Positions 10,486 to 19,790 of a stretch of 64,000 nucleotides of DNA are shown here, in pieces. The DNA is from Ensifer sesbaniae (GTDB lineage Bacteria > Pseudomonadota > Alphaproteobacteria > Rhizobiales > Rhizobiaceae). The translations under genes were made by a program, and so were the position numbers. Numbering within the stretch: position 1 is the stretch's first letter; every line of letters starts with the position of its first letter. The notes below the pieces were generated by a model that was not told the DNA's origin, did no database searches, and saw only the letters and a program-made list of their open reading frames with translations. The stretch is from the NCBI RefSeq assembly GCF_013283665.1, contig NZ_JABEKU010000001.1, forward strand, positions 3,603,137 through 3,667,136, written 5' to 3'.

Positions 10486-11516
10486 CAGCTTGCTCCGCGG
10501 ACCCGGGCAACCAGGGCCGACACGTGATCCGGATCGGCCTGCGGCGTGATGCCATGGCCGAGATTGAAGATCAGCGGTCCATGGCCAAGCGCATCGAGAA
10601 TACGGTCGATGCCTTCCGCGAGCGCCGTGCCGCCCGCAACGACCCGCATCGGATCGAGGTTGCCCTGGACGGGCCCTTCCTTCTGCAGATCCTGCGCAAA
10701 GGAAAGCGGCACGGTCCAGTCAAGACCGATGGCATCGGCGCCCGTCGCCTGGCGATAGGTCTTCAGTAGCTGACCGGCGCCTTTCGCAAAGGCGATGATC
10801 TTCGCGTTCGGCCGCTGCGCCCGGACCGAAGCGATCATCCGGCGAACCGGCTTGACGGCATAACGGGCGAATTCCTCCTCGCCGAGAACCCCCGCCCAGG
10901 AATCGAAGATCTGCACCGCATCGGCGCCGGCATCGATCTGCCGCACGAGATAATCGGCCGAGACATCAGCAAGGAAAGACAGCAGGTGATCGAAGGCTTC
11001 CGGATTGCGGTAAGCGAAGAGACGGGCAGGGGCCTGGTCCGGCGTTCCGTGTCCGGCGATCATATAGGTCGCAACCGTCCAGGGAGCGCCACAGAAGCCG
11101 AGCAGCGTCGTTTCTCCGGGGAGTTCGGCGCGCAACCGCGACACCGTCTCGAATACCGGCTGGAGGTGCTCGGCGATGCCCTCAGGCTTCAGGCTAAGGA
11201 TGCCGTCGACATCGATCGGATCCATTCGCGGCCCATGACCTTCCTCGAAGCGCACATTGCGTTTCAGAGCATCCGGGATGACCAGGATATCGGAAAAGAG
11301 AATGGCGGCATCGAAAGCATATCGACGGATCGGCTGCAGCGTCACCTCGACTGCGAGATCCGGCGTGTAACAGAGATCGAGGAAGCTTCCGGCCTTAGCC
11401 CGCGTTGCCCTGTACTCCGGCAGGTATCGACCGGCCTGGCGCATGAGCCAGATCGGAGGAGGAGACACCGTCTTCCCTGCCAAAACCTCCAGAACCTTTC
11501 TGCGCGTTTCGGTCAC
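10485..11516 (-). CDS. hemE: Uroporphyrinogen decarboxylase
   Basis: Decarboxylates uroporphyrinogen III to coproporphyrinogen III in haem synthesis. The signature [15 protein letters not shown] is at residues 21-35, followed by [16 protein letters not shown] and [12 protein letters not shown]. The 343-aa length is as expected. It is transcribed away from the 407-bp origin-like gap. In Caulobacter and Sinorhizobium the chromosomal replication origin is known to lie next to hemE. Confidence 0.97.
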   Translation of the reverse strand: MTETRRKVLEVLAGKTVSPPPIWLMRQAGRYLPEYRATRAKAGSFLDLCYTPDLAVEVTLQPIRRYAFDAAILFSDILVIPDALKRNVRFEEGHGPRMDPIDVDGILSLKPEGIAEHLQPVFETVSRLRAELPGETTLLGFCGAPWTVATYMIAGHGTPDQAPARLFAYRNPEAFDHLLSFLADVSADYLVRQIDAGADAVQIFDSWAGVLGEEEFARYAVKPVRRMIASVRAQRPNAKIIAFAKGAGQLLKTYRQATGADAIGLDWTVPLSFAQDLQKEGPVQGNLDPMRVVAGGTALAEGIDRILDALGHGPLIFNLGHGITPQADPDHVSALVARVRGAS

Positions 11517-11923
11517 GGATCATCTCTCCCAATCTAAAATCAAAGATATTTAGAAGGTTTCTATTTCTTAGAGTCGGTGGGTATCAAGGATTAAAACAAC
11601 CCACCAACTTGTCCACGGTTGCAGATCGGGATGAAGCGCGCCGGGACAACAACTGCGCCATCTGGAAAAACAGTGCAGATAGGCGAATAAAGGCCTTTTG
11701 ATTCAGTCGATTAGCGACACAGAGATTTCGACCGGGCTTGTGGACAAACGGTTGATACGCGTGACACTTTGTCATCGCCGCGAGTCTTTTCCACATTTGC
11801 CGCGGAGCATTTTCCGCGGCTGCGCCAATTGTGAATAAGTCGGCTGTTTTCCACTTGCCTGGATCGGCACCGCGTCGTTAGCTGTTCTTCATCCCGGCTT
11901 ATCAACAGCACCAGGAGAATTGC
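11517..11923. other. oriC: Putative chromosomal replication origin (oriC)
   Basis: A 407-bp non-coding gap between divergent hemE and ppsR. It has an AT-rich stretch at 11530-11573 that could unwind. It has several 9-mers at or near the DnaA-box consensus: TTGTCCACG 11609-11617, TGTGGACAA 11739-11747, TTTTCCACA 11787-11795, TGTGAATAA 11830-11838 (reverse of TTATTCACA), TTTTCCACT 11847-11855 and TTATCAACA 11899-11907. It also has inverted repeats GGTGGGT/ACCCACC (11576-11605) and GCCGCGGA/TCCGCGGC (11799-11820). parS sites surround it and parAB, gyrB, holA and dnaQ are near. The hemE-adjacent location fits known alphaproteobacterial origins. No TTAA-N7-TTAA CtrA box was found. Confidence 0.78.
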
Positions 11924-12745
11924 GTGGAGAACAAGAAAAACTACTTCCACCTTCACCTGATTTCGGACTCGACCGGTGAGACTCTGATCGCCGCAGGGCG
12001 CGCGGCAGCGGCTCAATTCCAGAGTTCCCATGCGCTGGAACATGTCTATCCGCTGATCCGCAACCGCAAACAATTGCTGCAGGTTCTCGATGCGATCGAT
12101 GGCGCGCCCGGCATCGTGCTCTACACGATTGTCGACCGGGAACTCGCCGATATCATCGACCGGCGTTGCCGCGACATGGGTGTCCCTTGTGTCTCGGTGC
12201 TCGACCCGATCATCGACCTCTTCCAGTCCTATCTGGGATCGCCCTCGCGCCGTCGCTCCGGCGCCCAGCATGTGATGGATGCGGAATACTTCGCCCGTAT
12301 CGATGCGCTCAACTTTACGATGGACCACGACGATGGTCAGTTGCCTGCCGATTTCGACGAGGCCGATGTCGTTCTCGTCGGCATCAGCCGGACGTCGAAG
12401 ACGCCGACCAGCATCTATCTCGCCAACCGCGGCATCAAGACCGCCAACATTCCGATCGTCCCCGGCGTGCCGTTGCCGGACAGATTGATGGAGGCGACGA
12501 AGCCGCTCGTCGTCGGTCTGATCGCCACCGCCGACCGCATCTCACAAGTGCGCCAGCACCGGGTACTCGGAACGACGCAAGGGTTCCATGGTGATCAATA
12601 TACGGACAAGGCCTCGATTACCGAGGAACTGAAATATGCCCGGTCACTTTGCGCCCGCAACAACTGGCCGGTCATCGATGTTACCCGCCGTTCGATCGAG
12701 GAAACCGCGGCGGCCATCGTTGCCCTGCGTCCGCGTCTGCGCTAG
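11924..12745 (+). CDS. ppsR: Pyruvate,phosphate dikinase / PEP synthase regulatory protein
   Basis: Bifunctional ADP-dependent kinase and Pi-dependent phosphorylase that switches PPDK or PEP synthase off and on (DUF299 family). Start GTG 11924 is preceded by CAGGAGAA. The N-terminus reads [13 protein letters not shown] and the P-loop-like [15 protein letters not shown] (about 151-165) is the family hallmark; [26 protein letters not shown] closes the protein in shorter conserved blocks. The length of 273 aa is normal. It is the first gene rightward from the origin, followed by maf after 31 nt. Which partner enzyme it controls is inferred. Confidence 0.93.
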   Translation: MENKKNYFHLHLISDSTGETLIAAGRAAAAQFQSSHALEHVYPLIRNRKQLLQVLDAIDGAPGIVLYTIVDRELADIIDRRCRDMGVPCVSVLDPIIDLFQSYLGSPSRRRSGAQHVMDAEYFARIDALNFTMDHDDGQLPADFDEADVVLVGISRTSKTPTSIYLANRGIKTANIPIVPGVPLPDRLMEATKPLVVGLIATADRISQVRQHRVLGTTQGFHGDQYTDKASITEELKYARSLCARNNWPVIDVTRRSIEETAAAIVALRPRLR

Positions 12746-12776
12746 ACCCGAATCGAACAATACGGGAACCTGCTTG

Positions 12777-13376
12777 ATGAATCCTTTGCTCGTCCTGGCC
12801 TCGGCAAGCCGGTTTCGCCGTGCGCTCCTGGAAAATGCCGGCCTCGTTTTCGAGGCGAAGGCTGCCAAGATCGATGAACGGGCGCTGGAAAAGCCGCTCG
12901 AAGAAGCCGGTGTTGCGCCCGAAACCGTAGCGCTCGCGCTGGCGGAGGCAAAGGCGCGCGACGTCATCAGGCATTTTGACGACGCGCTGGTGATCGGCTC
13001 GGACCAGACCATGTCCTTAGGAGCGCGGGTCTATCACAAGCCAAAGGACATGGCGGAAGCGGCACAGCATCTGCTTTCGCTGTCGGGCAAGACCCATCGC
13101 CTGAACAGCGCCATCGTGCTGTTGCGCGGCGAAGAGGTTGTCTGGCGGCACGTCTCTTCCGCGCACATGACCGTGCGGCCGCTGACGGCAGACTTCGTCA
13201 GGCGCCACCTGGAGCGTGTCGGCGAAAAGGCACTTTCGAGCGTCGGCGCCTACCAACTGGAAGGCGAGGGGATCCAGCTCTTCGAAAAGATCGAGGGCGA
13301 CTATTTCACCATCCTCGGTCTTCCGATGCTGCCGCTGCTCGCCAAACTTCGTGAACTGGGAACGATCGATGCGTGA
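12777..13376 (+). CDS. maf: Maf-family nucleotide pyrophosphatase
   Basis: House-cleaning nucleoside triphosphate pyrophosphatase of the Maf fold (non-canonical or methylated nucleotides). ATG 12777 gives [15 protein letters not shown] with the substrate-binding SxSxxR motif at residues 9-14; VIGSDQTM carries a catalytic Asp, followed by KPKDMAEA and [11 protein letters not shown]. The length of 199 aa is typical. The 3' end overlaps aroE by 8 nt (ATGCGTGA). Whether it is the YhdE-like or YceF-like subgroup is not clear. Confidence 0.92.
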   Translation: MNPLLVLASASRFRRALLENAGLVFEAKAAKIDERALEKPLEEAGVAPETVALALAEAKARDVIRHFDDALVIGSDQTMSLGARVYHKPKDMAEAAQHLLSLSGKTHRLNSAIVLLRGEEVVWRHVSSAHMTVRPLTADFVRRHLERVGEKALSSVGAYQLEGEGIQLFEKIEGDYFTILGLPMLPLLAKLRELGTIDA

Positions 13377-14226
13377 TTCACGTGAAACATTTGTTAACCA
13401 CGCCTTCGTCACCGGCTATCCGATCAAGCATTCCCGGTCGCCTCTGATCCACGGCTATTGGCTGAAACAGCTCGGTCTGCCCGGCAGCTATCGCGCCCAT
13501 GAGGTACGTCCGGAAGATTTCGGCGGCTTCATTGCAAGCCTCAAGGACGGAACGTCCGGCTTCTGCGGCGGCAATGTCACCATCCCGCACAAGGAACTCG
13601 CCTGTCGCCTGGCGGATCGACCCGATGAACTGAGCCAGGAGCTCGGCGCCGCCAATACGCTTTGGGTTGAAGATGGAGAGGTTCGCGCCACCAACACCGA
13701 TGGCCGCGGCTTCGTTGCCAATCTCGATGAGCGGGCCGTCGGCTGGGACAAGACGTCGACCGCCGTTGTCCTCGGCGCCGGCGGCGCCAGCCGCGCGGTC
13801 ATCCAGGCGGTCCGTGATCGCGGCATCAAGACGATCCATGTTGTCAATCGGACGGTCGAGCGGGCGAAGGAGCTCGCCGATCGTTTCGGACCGTCGGTCG
13901 AAGCGCATCCCATGGGCGCGCTCAAGGAGGTGATGGCGGGTGCAGGCCTGTTCATCAACACCACTTCCCTTGGCATGGACGGCAGCGAAGCGCTGGCGAT
14001 CGATTTCGGCATCATGGCTTCCGGCGCGGTCGTGACGGACATCGTCTATGTTCCGCTGAAGACGCCGATCCTGGCCCAGGCGGAGGCGCAAGGTCTTGCG
14101 ATCGTCGACGGCCTGGGCATGCTTCTGCATCAGGCCGTGCCCGGCTTCGAGCTCTGGTTTGGCTGTCGGCCAACGGTCGATGCCGCGCTTCGACAGCGCA
14201 TCATCGATGATATGGACAGGCACTGA
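13369..14226 (+). CDS. aroE: Shikimate dehydrogenase
   Basis: NADP-dependent reduction of 3-dehydroshikimate in aromatic amino-acid synthesis. ATG 13369 overlaps the end of maf. Visible motifs are HSRSPLIH (21-28, substrate site), NVTIPHK with the catalytic Lys, nucleotide-binding GAGGASRAV and NTTSLGM. The 285-aa length is normal. Codons 3-6 (DSRET region) form a parS-like palindrome, mirroring the SRET-encoding parS in rsmG. coaE starts within its stop codon. Confidence 0.95.
   Translation: MRDSRETFVNHAFVTGYPIKHSRSPLIHGYWLKQLGLPGSYRAHEVRPEDFGGFIASLKDGTSGFCGGNVTIPHKELACRLADRPDELSQELGAANTLWVEDGEVRATNTDGRGFVANLDERAVGWDKTSTAVVLGAGGASRAVIQAVRDRGIKTIHVVNRTVERAKELADRFGPSVEAHPMGALKEVMAGAGLFINTTSLGMDGSEALAIDFGIMASGAVVTDIVYVPLKTPILAQAEAQGLAIVDGLGMLLHQAVPGFELWFGCRPTVDAALRQRIIDDMDRH
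13374..13389. promoter_or_regulatory. parS: parS-like ParB-binding site at the maf/aroE junction
   Basis: TGATTCACGTGAAACA, 15 of 16 matches to parS (T3 to A). It spans the maf stop codon and the first codons of aroE, 1.5 kb to the right of the putative origin. Confidence 0.8.
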
Positions 14227-14822
14227 TGATGATCCTCGGCCTGACAGGATCGATCGCCATGGGCAAGTCGACGACGGCCCAGATGTTCCGTGATTTCGGC
14301 GTTCCGGTGAACGATGCCGACGAGGTCGTGCACGAACTTTATCGCGGCGAGGCGGTTACGCCGGTCGAGGCGGCCTTTCCCGGAACGACGAAAGACGGCG
14401 AGGTCGATCGCGCCGAACTGTCGCGCCAGCTCATGGAGGCGCCGGGACGGCTGCCTGAACTCGAGGCGATCGTTCATCCGCTCGTGCGCAAGAAGGAACA
14501 GGAATTCCTAACGAAGAACGCGGGCGCGCCCTTTGTCGTCCTGGACATCCCGCTGCTGTTTGAAACGGGTGCGGAAAAGCGGGTCGACCGCGTCGTGGTA
14601 GTCACCTGCTCGGCCGAACTCCAGCGCGAAAGAGCGTTGAAGCGCCCGGGAATGACCGAGGAAAAACTCGCGATGATCCTTGCACGGCAGGTGCCCGACA
14701 GCGAAAAGCGTAAACGCGCCGACTACATCATCGATACCAGCGACAGTTTCGACGTCACCCGCGGCCAGGTGAAGGCGGTCGTCGACGAGCTCGCAGCCAG
14801 CAACGGAGACACGGATGCGTGA
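14226..14822 (+). CDS. coaE: Dephospho-CoA kinase
   Basis: Last step of coenzyme A synthesis, phosphorylating the ribose 3'-OH of dephospho-CoA. P-loop GSIAMGKS at residues 8-15, [20 protein letters not shown] and the LID-like [12 protein letters not shown] are all present. The start TGATG overlaps the aroE stop by 1 nt and the 3' end overlaps dnaQ by 8 nt, a densely packed maf-aroE-coaE-dnaQ operon. The length of 198 aa is normal. Confidence 0.95.
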   Translation: MMILGLTGSIAMGKSTTAQMFRDFGVPVNDADEVVHELYRGEAVTPVEAAFPGTTKDGEVDRAELSRQLMEAPGRLPELEAIVHPLVRKKEQEFLTKNAGAPFVVLDIPLLFETGAEKRVDRVVVVTCSAELQRERALKRPGMTEEKLAMILARQVPDSEKRKRADYIIDTSDSFDVTRGQVKAVVDELAASNGDTDA

Positions 14823-15519
14823 GATCATCTTCGATACGGAAACGACAGGCCTCGACAATCGCGAGGACCGCGTGATCGAAATCGGCGGTGTCGAGCTCGA
14901 AAATCAGTTTCCGACCGGCCGCACGCTGCACATCTTCATCAATCCCGGCAGCCGCAAGGTTCACCCGGACGCGCTCGCCATCCACGGCATCACCGACGAA
15001 TTCCTGAAGGACAAACCGCCCTTCGCCGATGTCGTCGACGAGATCCTCGATTTCTTCGGTGATGCGCGTTGGGTCGCGCACAACGCCACCTTCGACATGG
15101 GCTTCGTCAACGCCGAGTTCGCCCGCCTGGGACTGCCGCCGATTGCTGTCGACCGGGTGACGGACACATTGGCGCTTGCGCGCCGCAAGCACCCGATGGG
15201 GCCGAACTCGCTCGATGCGCTTTGCCGTCGTTACGGCATCGACAATTCGCATCGCGCGAAACACGGCGCTCTTCTCGACTCCGAACTCTTGGCCGAAGTC
15301 TATATCGAGATGATCGGCGGTCGGCAGGCTGCGCTCGGCCTTGTCTCGACGAAATCGGCCGGGCAGTCGATCGAACTCGATGATGCGCCGATCGTCATCG
15401 GCCAGCGTCCGCGTCCGCTGCCGAGCCGGCTGTCGCAGGACGATCTTGCGGCGCACGCTGCGCTGATCGCGAAGATCGGCGCCAAGGCGATCTGGGCAAA
15501 ATACGAACCCCAGGAATAA
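14815..15519 (+). CDS. dnaQ: DNA polymerase III epsilon subunit (proofreading exonuclease)
   Basis: 3'-5' proofreading exonuclease of the replicative polymerase. ExoI FDTETTG with Asp7 and Glu9, Exo[11 protein letters not shown], and Exo[17 protein letters not shown] (His and Asp) form the DEDDh active site. The C-terminal ~50 residues are the alpha-subunit tether. At 234 aa it is typical. It ends the operon before a bidirectional terminator shared with convergent secB. Confidence 0.95.
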   Translation: MREIIFDTETTGLDNREDRVIEIGGVELENQFPTGRTLHIFINPGSRKVHPDALAIHGITDEFLKDKPPFADVVDEILDFFGDARWVAHNATFDMGFVNAEFARLGLPPIAVDRVTDTLALARRKHPMGPNSLDALCRRYGIDNSHRAKHGALLDSELLAEVYIEMIGGRQAALGLVSTKSAGQSIELDDAPIVIGQRPRPLPSRLSQDDLAAHAALIAKIGAKAIWAKYEPQE

Positions 15520-15528
15520 TAGGCATCA

Positions 15529-15557
15529 AAAAAGCCCGGCGCGAACCGGGCTTCTTT
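15529..15557. terminator. Bidirectional terminator between dnaQ and secB
   Basis: Stem AAGCCCGG/CCGGGCTT (15532-15539, 15546-15553), loop CGCGAA, A-run before and CTTT after. It is placed 10-40 nt past dnaQ and just past the convergent secB stop. Confidence 0.85.
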
Positions 15558-15579
15558 GCTCCAGCGTTCTGGATTTTGA

Positions 15580-16083
15580 TCAGTTCGCGGTTTCGTTCGC
15601 GCTCGAAACCTGGGCACGGACCTTTTCTTCGGCCATGCGCTGCGCGAACATCTGCGCGAAGTCGATCGGGTCGATCATCAGCGGCGGGAAGCCACCGTTG
15701 CGGGTCGCGTCGGCAACGATCTGCCGCGCGAACGGGAACAACAGGCGCGGGCACTCGATGAAGAGCAGCGGCAGCATGTGCTCCTGCGGGAAACCTGCAA
15801 CGCGGAAGACGCCGCCATAGGCCAGCTCGACGTTGAAGAGAACCCGTTCGCCGTCCTTGGCTTCGGCATTCAGCGACAGGACGACGTCGAAATCGTTCTC
15901 TGCGAGCGGGTTGGCGTTGACATTGACGTTGATGTTGATCGACGGCGCCTTGTCACGAGCCTGCAGCGAACGCGGAGCGCCCGGGTTTTCGAAGGAAAGG
16001 TCCTTGATATACTGGGCGAGGATGTTCAGCGACGGGCTCTGCTGCGCGCTGCCGTTGCCGTTGGATGCGGTATCAGTCGTCAT
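15580..16083 (-). CDS. secB: Protein-export chaperone SecB
   Basis: Tetrameric cytoplasmic chaperone that keeps preproteins unfolded and hands them to SecA. The 167-aa protein has the core [19 protein letters not shown], the ININVNVNA strand region, and [18 protein letters not shown] with [17 protein letters not shown] near the C-terminus. An acidic/alanine-rich tail follows. It is a monocistronic minus-strand gene ending at the shared terminator. Confidence 0.97.
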   Translation of the reverse strand: MTTDTASNGNGSAQQSPSLNILAQYIKDLSFENPGAPRSLQARDKAPSININVNVNANPLAENDFDVVLSLNAEAKDGERVLFNVELAYGGVFRVAGFPQEHMLPLLFIECPRLLFPFARQIVADATRNGGFPPLMIDPIDFAQMFAQRMAEEKVRAQVSSANETAN

Positions 16084-16254
16084 AAGGGTTCCTCGACATC
16101 AATTCGGTGAGGCCATCTAGCATTTCGGCCTGGGGCTTACAACCCTGCGGACCCGGCCCGTTCGGCCGGATGCGGGTACCTTTGCTCCAAACCGCGAAGC
16201 CGGGAAAATGCTCCAGAATGTGGGCGACGGAGTGCCGTTTGCGCATTCTTTTGG

Positions 16255-16761
16255 TCAGGGGCGATGGCGATCGCCGTTTTGCGGCGGATCCTCGTCGTCC
16301 GTCCGCGAGAATTCGCCTTCGTCGAGGTCGATGACGCGCGGCGAGGGCCGTGGTTCTCGCGGGTCGTTTTGTTGGTACCAGTTCGCCCCGGATGCCGCGG
16401 TCACGATCGTCATCCGCTTGCGCAGGTAGGCGGCCACGCCATTCCGGACCAAGGGCAGAAACAGGAGGAGCCCGATCACGTCGCTGACGAAGCCCGGCAC
16501 GATGAGCAGGATCGCCGCGACGAACAACAAGGCGCCGCCGATCACCTCTCGGCCCGGGTCACTGCCGGTGCGGGTGGCATCCTGCATCCGGCGGATGACG
16601 GCAAATCCCTGGACCCTGAGCAGGATCACACCCACAAATGCGCTTGCAAGCACCAGAAGCAGCGTCATCAAAAGCCCGATCTCTCGGCCGACGACGACGA
16701 AACCGGCGATTTCGGCGAGCGGGAGCCCGAGGATGACGAGGGGGATAAGAATTGAACGCAT
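16255..16761 (-). CDS. fxsA: FxsA family membrane protein
   Basis: Small inner-membrane protein. E. coli FxsA eases exclusion of phage T7 by the F plasmid; its cellular role is otherwise unclear. There are three or four hydrophobic segments (LIPLVILGLPLAEIAGFVVV, LMTLLLVLASAFVGVILL, GALLFVAAILLIVPGFVSD, IGLLLFLPLV) and a polar C-terminal tail from about residue 118. The 168-aa length is typical. It is divergent from the Tim44-like gene, an arrangement conserved in rhizobia. Confidence 0.9.
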   Translation of the reverse strand: MRSILIPLVILGLPLAEIAGFVVVGREIGLLMTLLLVLASAFVGVILLRVQGFAVIRRMQDATRTGSDPGREVIGGALLFVAAILLIVPGFVSDVIGLLLFLPLVRNGVAAYLRKRMTIVTAASGANWYQQNDPREPRPSPRVIDLDEGEFSRTDDEDPPQNGDRHRP

Positions 16762-16927
16762 CGATGCTGCCCGAAAATGAAACCTGGTGTCAGAACCCCT
16801 TCTACCGCATGTTTCCTCAAAGCGTCTCCGATTTCAGGGCAAAAGCATGCAGCAACTCTGAAGGATCACAGCGATCTTTGCGCATCTTAAAAGACGCGCG
16901 ACGCCGTAAGAGTGCGGACATCGCCAT

Positions 16928-16956
16928 TTGAATGATCTATTCTTGCGGACTATATG
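16928..16956 (+). promoter_or_regulatory. Candidate sigma70-type promoter of the Tim44-mltA-smr-xre operon
   Basis: TTGAAT at 16928-16933, a 17-nt spacer, then TATATG at 16951-16956, about 40 nt before the Tim44-like start. It was found by eye. Confidence 0.4.
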
Positions 16957-16997
16957 GAAATAGCCACGAGAAAATCTAACAGCGGTTCCGGGTGGAA

Positions 16998-17702
16998 ATG
17001 GGCTCCTTCGACTTCATCACGTTTTTTTTCCTGATCGCCGCGGTGGTCATCTTCCTGCAACTGCGCAGCGTCTTGGGCCGTCGGACAGGGAGCGAGCGGC
17101 CGCCGTTCGATCCTTACTCGCCGCGTGATATGAGCCAGGGGCCGGAAAACGGCGACAAGGGCAAAGTCGTGCAGTTGCCGCGGCGCGAGAATGCGGACGA
17201 ACAAGCGGGGCGCTACGAATCGATCGATACCTTCGCCAAGGCGGGCACGACACTGAATACCCAGCTTCGGTCGCTGAGCGACGCTGATCCGAGCTTCGAT
17301 CCGAAGGAATTCGTCCACGGCGCCAAGATGGCCTACGAGATGATCGTCATGGCTTTTGCTGACGGTGACCGCAAGACGTTGAAGAACCTGCTGTCCCGCG
17401 AGGTCTATGAAGGCTTCGACGCGGCGATCACCGATCGCGAGCGCAAGGGCGAAGTTGTCAAGTCCACCTTTGTCGGCATCGACAAGGCGGACATCATTCA
17501 CGCCGAAGTGAAGGACAGCGAGGAAAACATCACGGTGCGCATCGTCAGCCAGCTGATTTCGGCGACCTATGACAAGCAAGGTGGCCTGATCGACGGCGAT
17601 GCCGAGTCGGTCGCCGAGGTCAACGATCTCTGGACTTTTGCACGCGACATCCGTTCGCGGGATCCAAACTGGAAACTGATCGCCACCGAATCCGAAAACT
17701 GA
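16998..17702 (+). CDS. Tim44/TimA domain protein
   Basis: Bacterial relative of the mitochondrial import-motor subunit Tim44. The alphaproteobacterial homologue (TimA) is an inner-membrane-anchored protein of unsettled function. One N-terminal membrane helix (FITFFFLIAAVVIFLQL, about 5-21) is followed by a short basic linker and a Tim44-like domain (about 75-234, e.g. FVHGAKMAYEMIVMAFADGD, LLSREVYEGFDAAI, then LWTFARDIRSRDPNWKLIAT). ATG 16998 is preferred; GTG 16992 would add two residues. It heads the operon with mltA 15 nt downstream. Confidence 0.88.
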   Translation: MGSFDFITFFFLIAAVVIFLQLRSVLGRRTGSERPPFDPYSPRDMSQGPENGDKGKVVQLPRRENADEQAGRYESIDTFAKAGTTLNTQLRSLSDADPSFDPKEFVHGAKMAYEMIVMAFADGDRKTLKNLLSREVYEGFDAAITDRERKGEVVKSTFVGIDKADIIHAEVKDSEENITVRIVSQLISATYDKQGGLIDGDAESVAEVNDLWTFARDIRSRDPNWKLIATESEN

Positions 17703-17717
17703 GCGGACGGGGCTGCC

Positions 17718-18821
17718 ATGTCCTTTCGACTTGAACCCGTCAGTTTCGACGATCTTCCCGGCTGGCGGGACGACGACCCGACCAAGGTGATCGAGGCGAT
17801 GCGGCGCTGTCAGAAGCACGTCTCGACGGTCAAGCCCTATCGCACCGGTTCGCTCGGGATCTCGGTCGATGATCTGATGCCGGCGCTCTCGGCTTCGTCG
17901 GCAGACATCGATACGGCTGAAGGCGCGCGGGCATTTTTCGAGAAGCACTTCGTGCCGTTCCTAATCGGCCCGGACGCCGGTTCCGGATTCGTGACCGCGT
18001 TCTACGAACCAGAAATCGAAGTTCGTGCTGAAGCGAACGAAACCTATCGTTATCCGCTTTATCGGCGGCCGGCCGACCTAGTCGATATCGACGACAGCAA
18101 CCGACCCGATGGCATGGATCCCTATTTCGCCTTTGGCCTTTCTGACGGTGACCGGATCAGCGAGTATCCGGACAGGCGGGCCATCGAACAGGGTTATTTG
18201 GCCGGCCGCAGCCTGGAGATTGCCTATGCAAAATCCAAGATCGATGTCTTCTTCGTGCATGTGCAGGGTGCGGCGCGACTCGTTTTCCCGGACGGTTCGC
18301 GCCGTCGCGTGACCTATGCCGCCAAGACCGGCCACTATTTCTCGCCGGTCGGCAAGTTGCTGATCGAACGCGGCAAGATCGATGCCGCGACCGTCTCGAT
18401 GATGAGCATCCGTGCCTGGCTGGAGGGGCACCCGGACGATGTCGATGAAGTGCTCTGGCACAACCGGTCGTTCATCTTCTTCCGCGAGGCTGCGGTCGAG
18501 GACGAGCACCTGGGTCCGATCGCCGCCGCCAAGGTCTCGCTCGAGCCGGGACGTTCCTTGGCGGTGGATCGCCTCATCCACACTTTCGGCGTGCCCTTCT
18601 ACATCGCGAGCGAGAGCCTGACGCGCCTCGACGACGGAAAGCCCTTCCAGCGCCTGATGCTGGCGCTCGACACGGGTTCGGCGATCGTTGGACCGGCGCG
18701 CGGTGACATCTTCACCGGTTCCGGCTTCGAGGCTGGCGAACGGGCCGGTGCGGTCCGCAACGCGGCGGATTTTTATGTGTTTGTTCCGAGGGCCGCCGCG
18801 GCACGATACGGCCATGCCTAA
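17718..18821 (+). CDS. mltA: Membrane-bound lytic murein transglycosylase A
   Basis: Cleaves the MurNAc-GlcNAc bond of peptidoglycan with 1,6-anhydro formation. The MltA domain is at about 100-260 (GSGFVTAFYEPEIEV, YPLYRRPADLVD, EIAYAKSKIDVFFVHVQGAARL). The C-terminal 3D domain has the catalytic Asp region LALDTGSAIVGPARGDIFTG. The length of 367 aa fits. Oddly, the N-terminus MSFRLEPVSFDDLPGW shows no signal peptide or lipobox, and only 15 nt separate it from the previous gene. The 3' end overlaps the Smr gene by 8 nt. Confidence 0.92.
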   Translation: MSFRLEPVSFDDLPGWRDDDPTKVIEAMRRCQKHVSTVKPYRTGSLGISVDDLMPALSASSADIDTAEGARAFFEKHFVPFLIGPDAGSGFVTAFYEPEIEVRAEANETYRYPLYRRPADLVDIDDSNRPDGMDPYFAFGLSDGDRISEYPDRRAIEQGYLAGRSLEIAYAKSKIDVFFVHVQGAARLVFPDGSRRRVTYAAKTGHYFSPVGKLLIERGKIDAATVSMMSIRAWLEGHPDDVDEVLWHNRSFIFFREAAVEDEHLGPIAAAKVSLEPGRSLAVDRLIHTFGVPFYIASESLTRLDDGKPFQRLMLALDTGSAIVGPARGDIFTGSGFEAGERAGAVRNAADFYVFVPRAAAARYGHA

Positions 18822-19380
18822 GGAAAAGAAGCTCACATCCGAAGATCGCATTCTCTGGGGCAAGGTTGCCCGCTCGACGAGACCGATGCCGGGCCGGCTC
18901 GACGACCTGATGGAGATGTTGGCCGAGGACGAACAGCCAAAGCCGCAGGAAGAACCGAAAGCCAAGCAGCAACAGAAACCGACCGGTACCGTCGAGCCGC
19001 CGGGCATCACACTGACGAAAAAGCCGGGCGAGAAAGTGCATCATCCGCTTGAGCAGCCGGTCAAGCGTAAGCTTGCCAAGGGGCGCCTGACACTCGAAGC
19101 GCGCATCGACCTGCACGGCATGATCCAGAGCGAAGCGCATGGATTGCTGCTGCAGTTTCTTCTGAGGGCGCATGAGCGGGGGCTGCGCCATGTGCTCGTC
19201 ATCACCGGCAAGGGCACCTCGTTCGGTAGCGACGGCGCTTTGAAACGGGCTGTGCCGCTTTGGTTCTCCCTGCCTGAGTTCCGGCCGCTGATCTCGTCCT
19301 ACGAGCAGGCTGCCCGCAACCATGGCGGAGAGGGCGCTCTCTACGTTCGGTTGGCGCGTACCCGCGGGAGCGCGATATGA
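18814..19380 (+). CDS. Smr-domain protein
   Basis: 188-aa protein with a charged, proline/lysine-rich N-terminal half (about 1-95, low complexity EDEQPKPQEEPKAKQQQK) and a C-terminal Smr domain (about 100-188). The domain includes EARIDLHGMIQSEAHGLLLQF, the family's LDLHG-type motif, and HVLVITGKGTSFG, its GxG motif. Smr domains in MutS2 and related proteins are nucleases acting on DNA or RNA; the role of this stand-alone form is unknown. ATG 18814 overlaps the mltA stop, and its own stop overlaps the next gene by 4 nt. Confidence 0.9.
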   Translation: MPKEKKLTSEDRILWGKVARSTRPMPGRLDDLMEMLAEDEQPKPQEEPKAKQQQKPTGTVEPPGITLTKKPGEKVHHPLEQPVKRKLAKGRLTLEARIDLHGMIQSEAHGLLLQFLLRAHERGLRHVLVITGKGTSFGSDGALKRAVPLWFSLPEFRPLISSYEQAARNHGGEGALYVRLARTRGSAI

Positions 19381-19754
19381 CGCCCTTTGGCGAGGCGCTG
19401 CGCGAACTCAGGCGCAGGAAGGGTGTGTCGCAGAAGCAGATGGCGGCGGCGCTCAACGTTTCTGCCGCCTATCTCTCAGCGCTCGAACACGGAAAGCGCG
19501 GTGCGCCGAGCTTCGATTTTCTCCAGCGGGTGGCAGGCTACTTCAACGTCATCTGGGATGAGGCGGAGGAATTGTTCCGTATCGCCAATGTCTCCGCCCC
19601 GAGGGTCGTGCTGGACACGTCGGGCCTGACGCCGGAGCACACCGCATTTGCCAACCGGCTCAGCGAGCAAATCCGCGCTTTGTCGCCAGAGACGATCCGC
19701 GCCCTGGAAGATGTTTTGGAAAAAGCCACATTTCCTGATAATGACAGGGGATGA
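19377..19754 (+). CDS. XRE-family helix-turn-helix regulator
   Basis: 125-aa DNA-binding protein. The HTH is at about 5-58 (FGEALRELRRRKGVSQKQMA, then LNVSAAYLSALEHGKRG), followed by a C-terminal region with DTSGLTPEHTAFANRLSEQIRALSPETI that may oligomerise. It is translationally coupled to the Smr gene (ATGA overlap) and sits 135 nt upstream of gyrB. Its target is unknown; the context makes self- or gyrB control possible but unproven. Confidence 0.88.
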   Translation: MTPFGEALRELRRRKGVSQKQMAAALNVSAAYLSALEHGKRGAPSFDFLQRVAGYFNVIWDEAEELFRIANVSAPRVVLDTSGLTPEHTAFANRLSEQIRALSPETIRALEDVLEKATFPDNDRG

Positions 19755-19790
19755 ATGCCTGTTTCCGGCCGCTGCCTGGCGGTCCGGGAT

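Noticed and set aside
11711-12328. Minus-strand open frame running from ppsR into the origin gap
   Set aside because: It is antisense to the well-supported ppsR and ends among DnaA-like boxes; no family resemblance.
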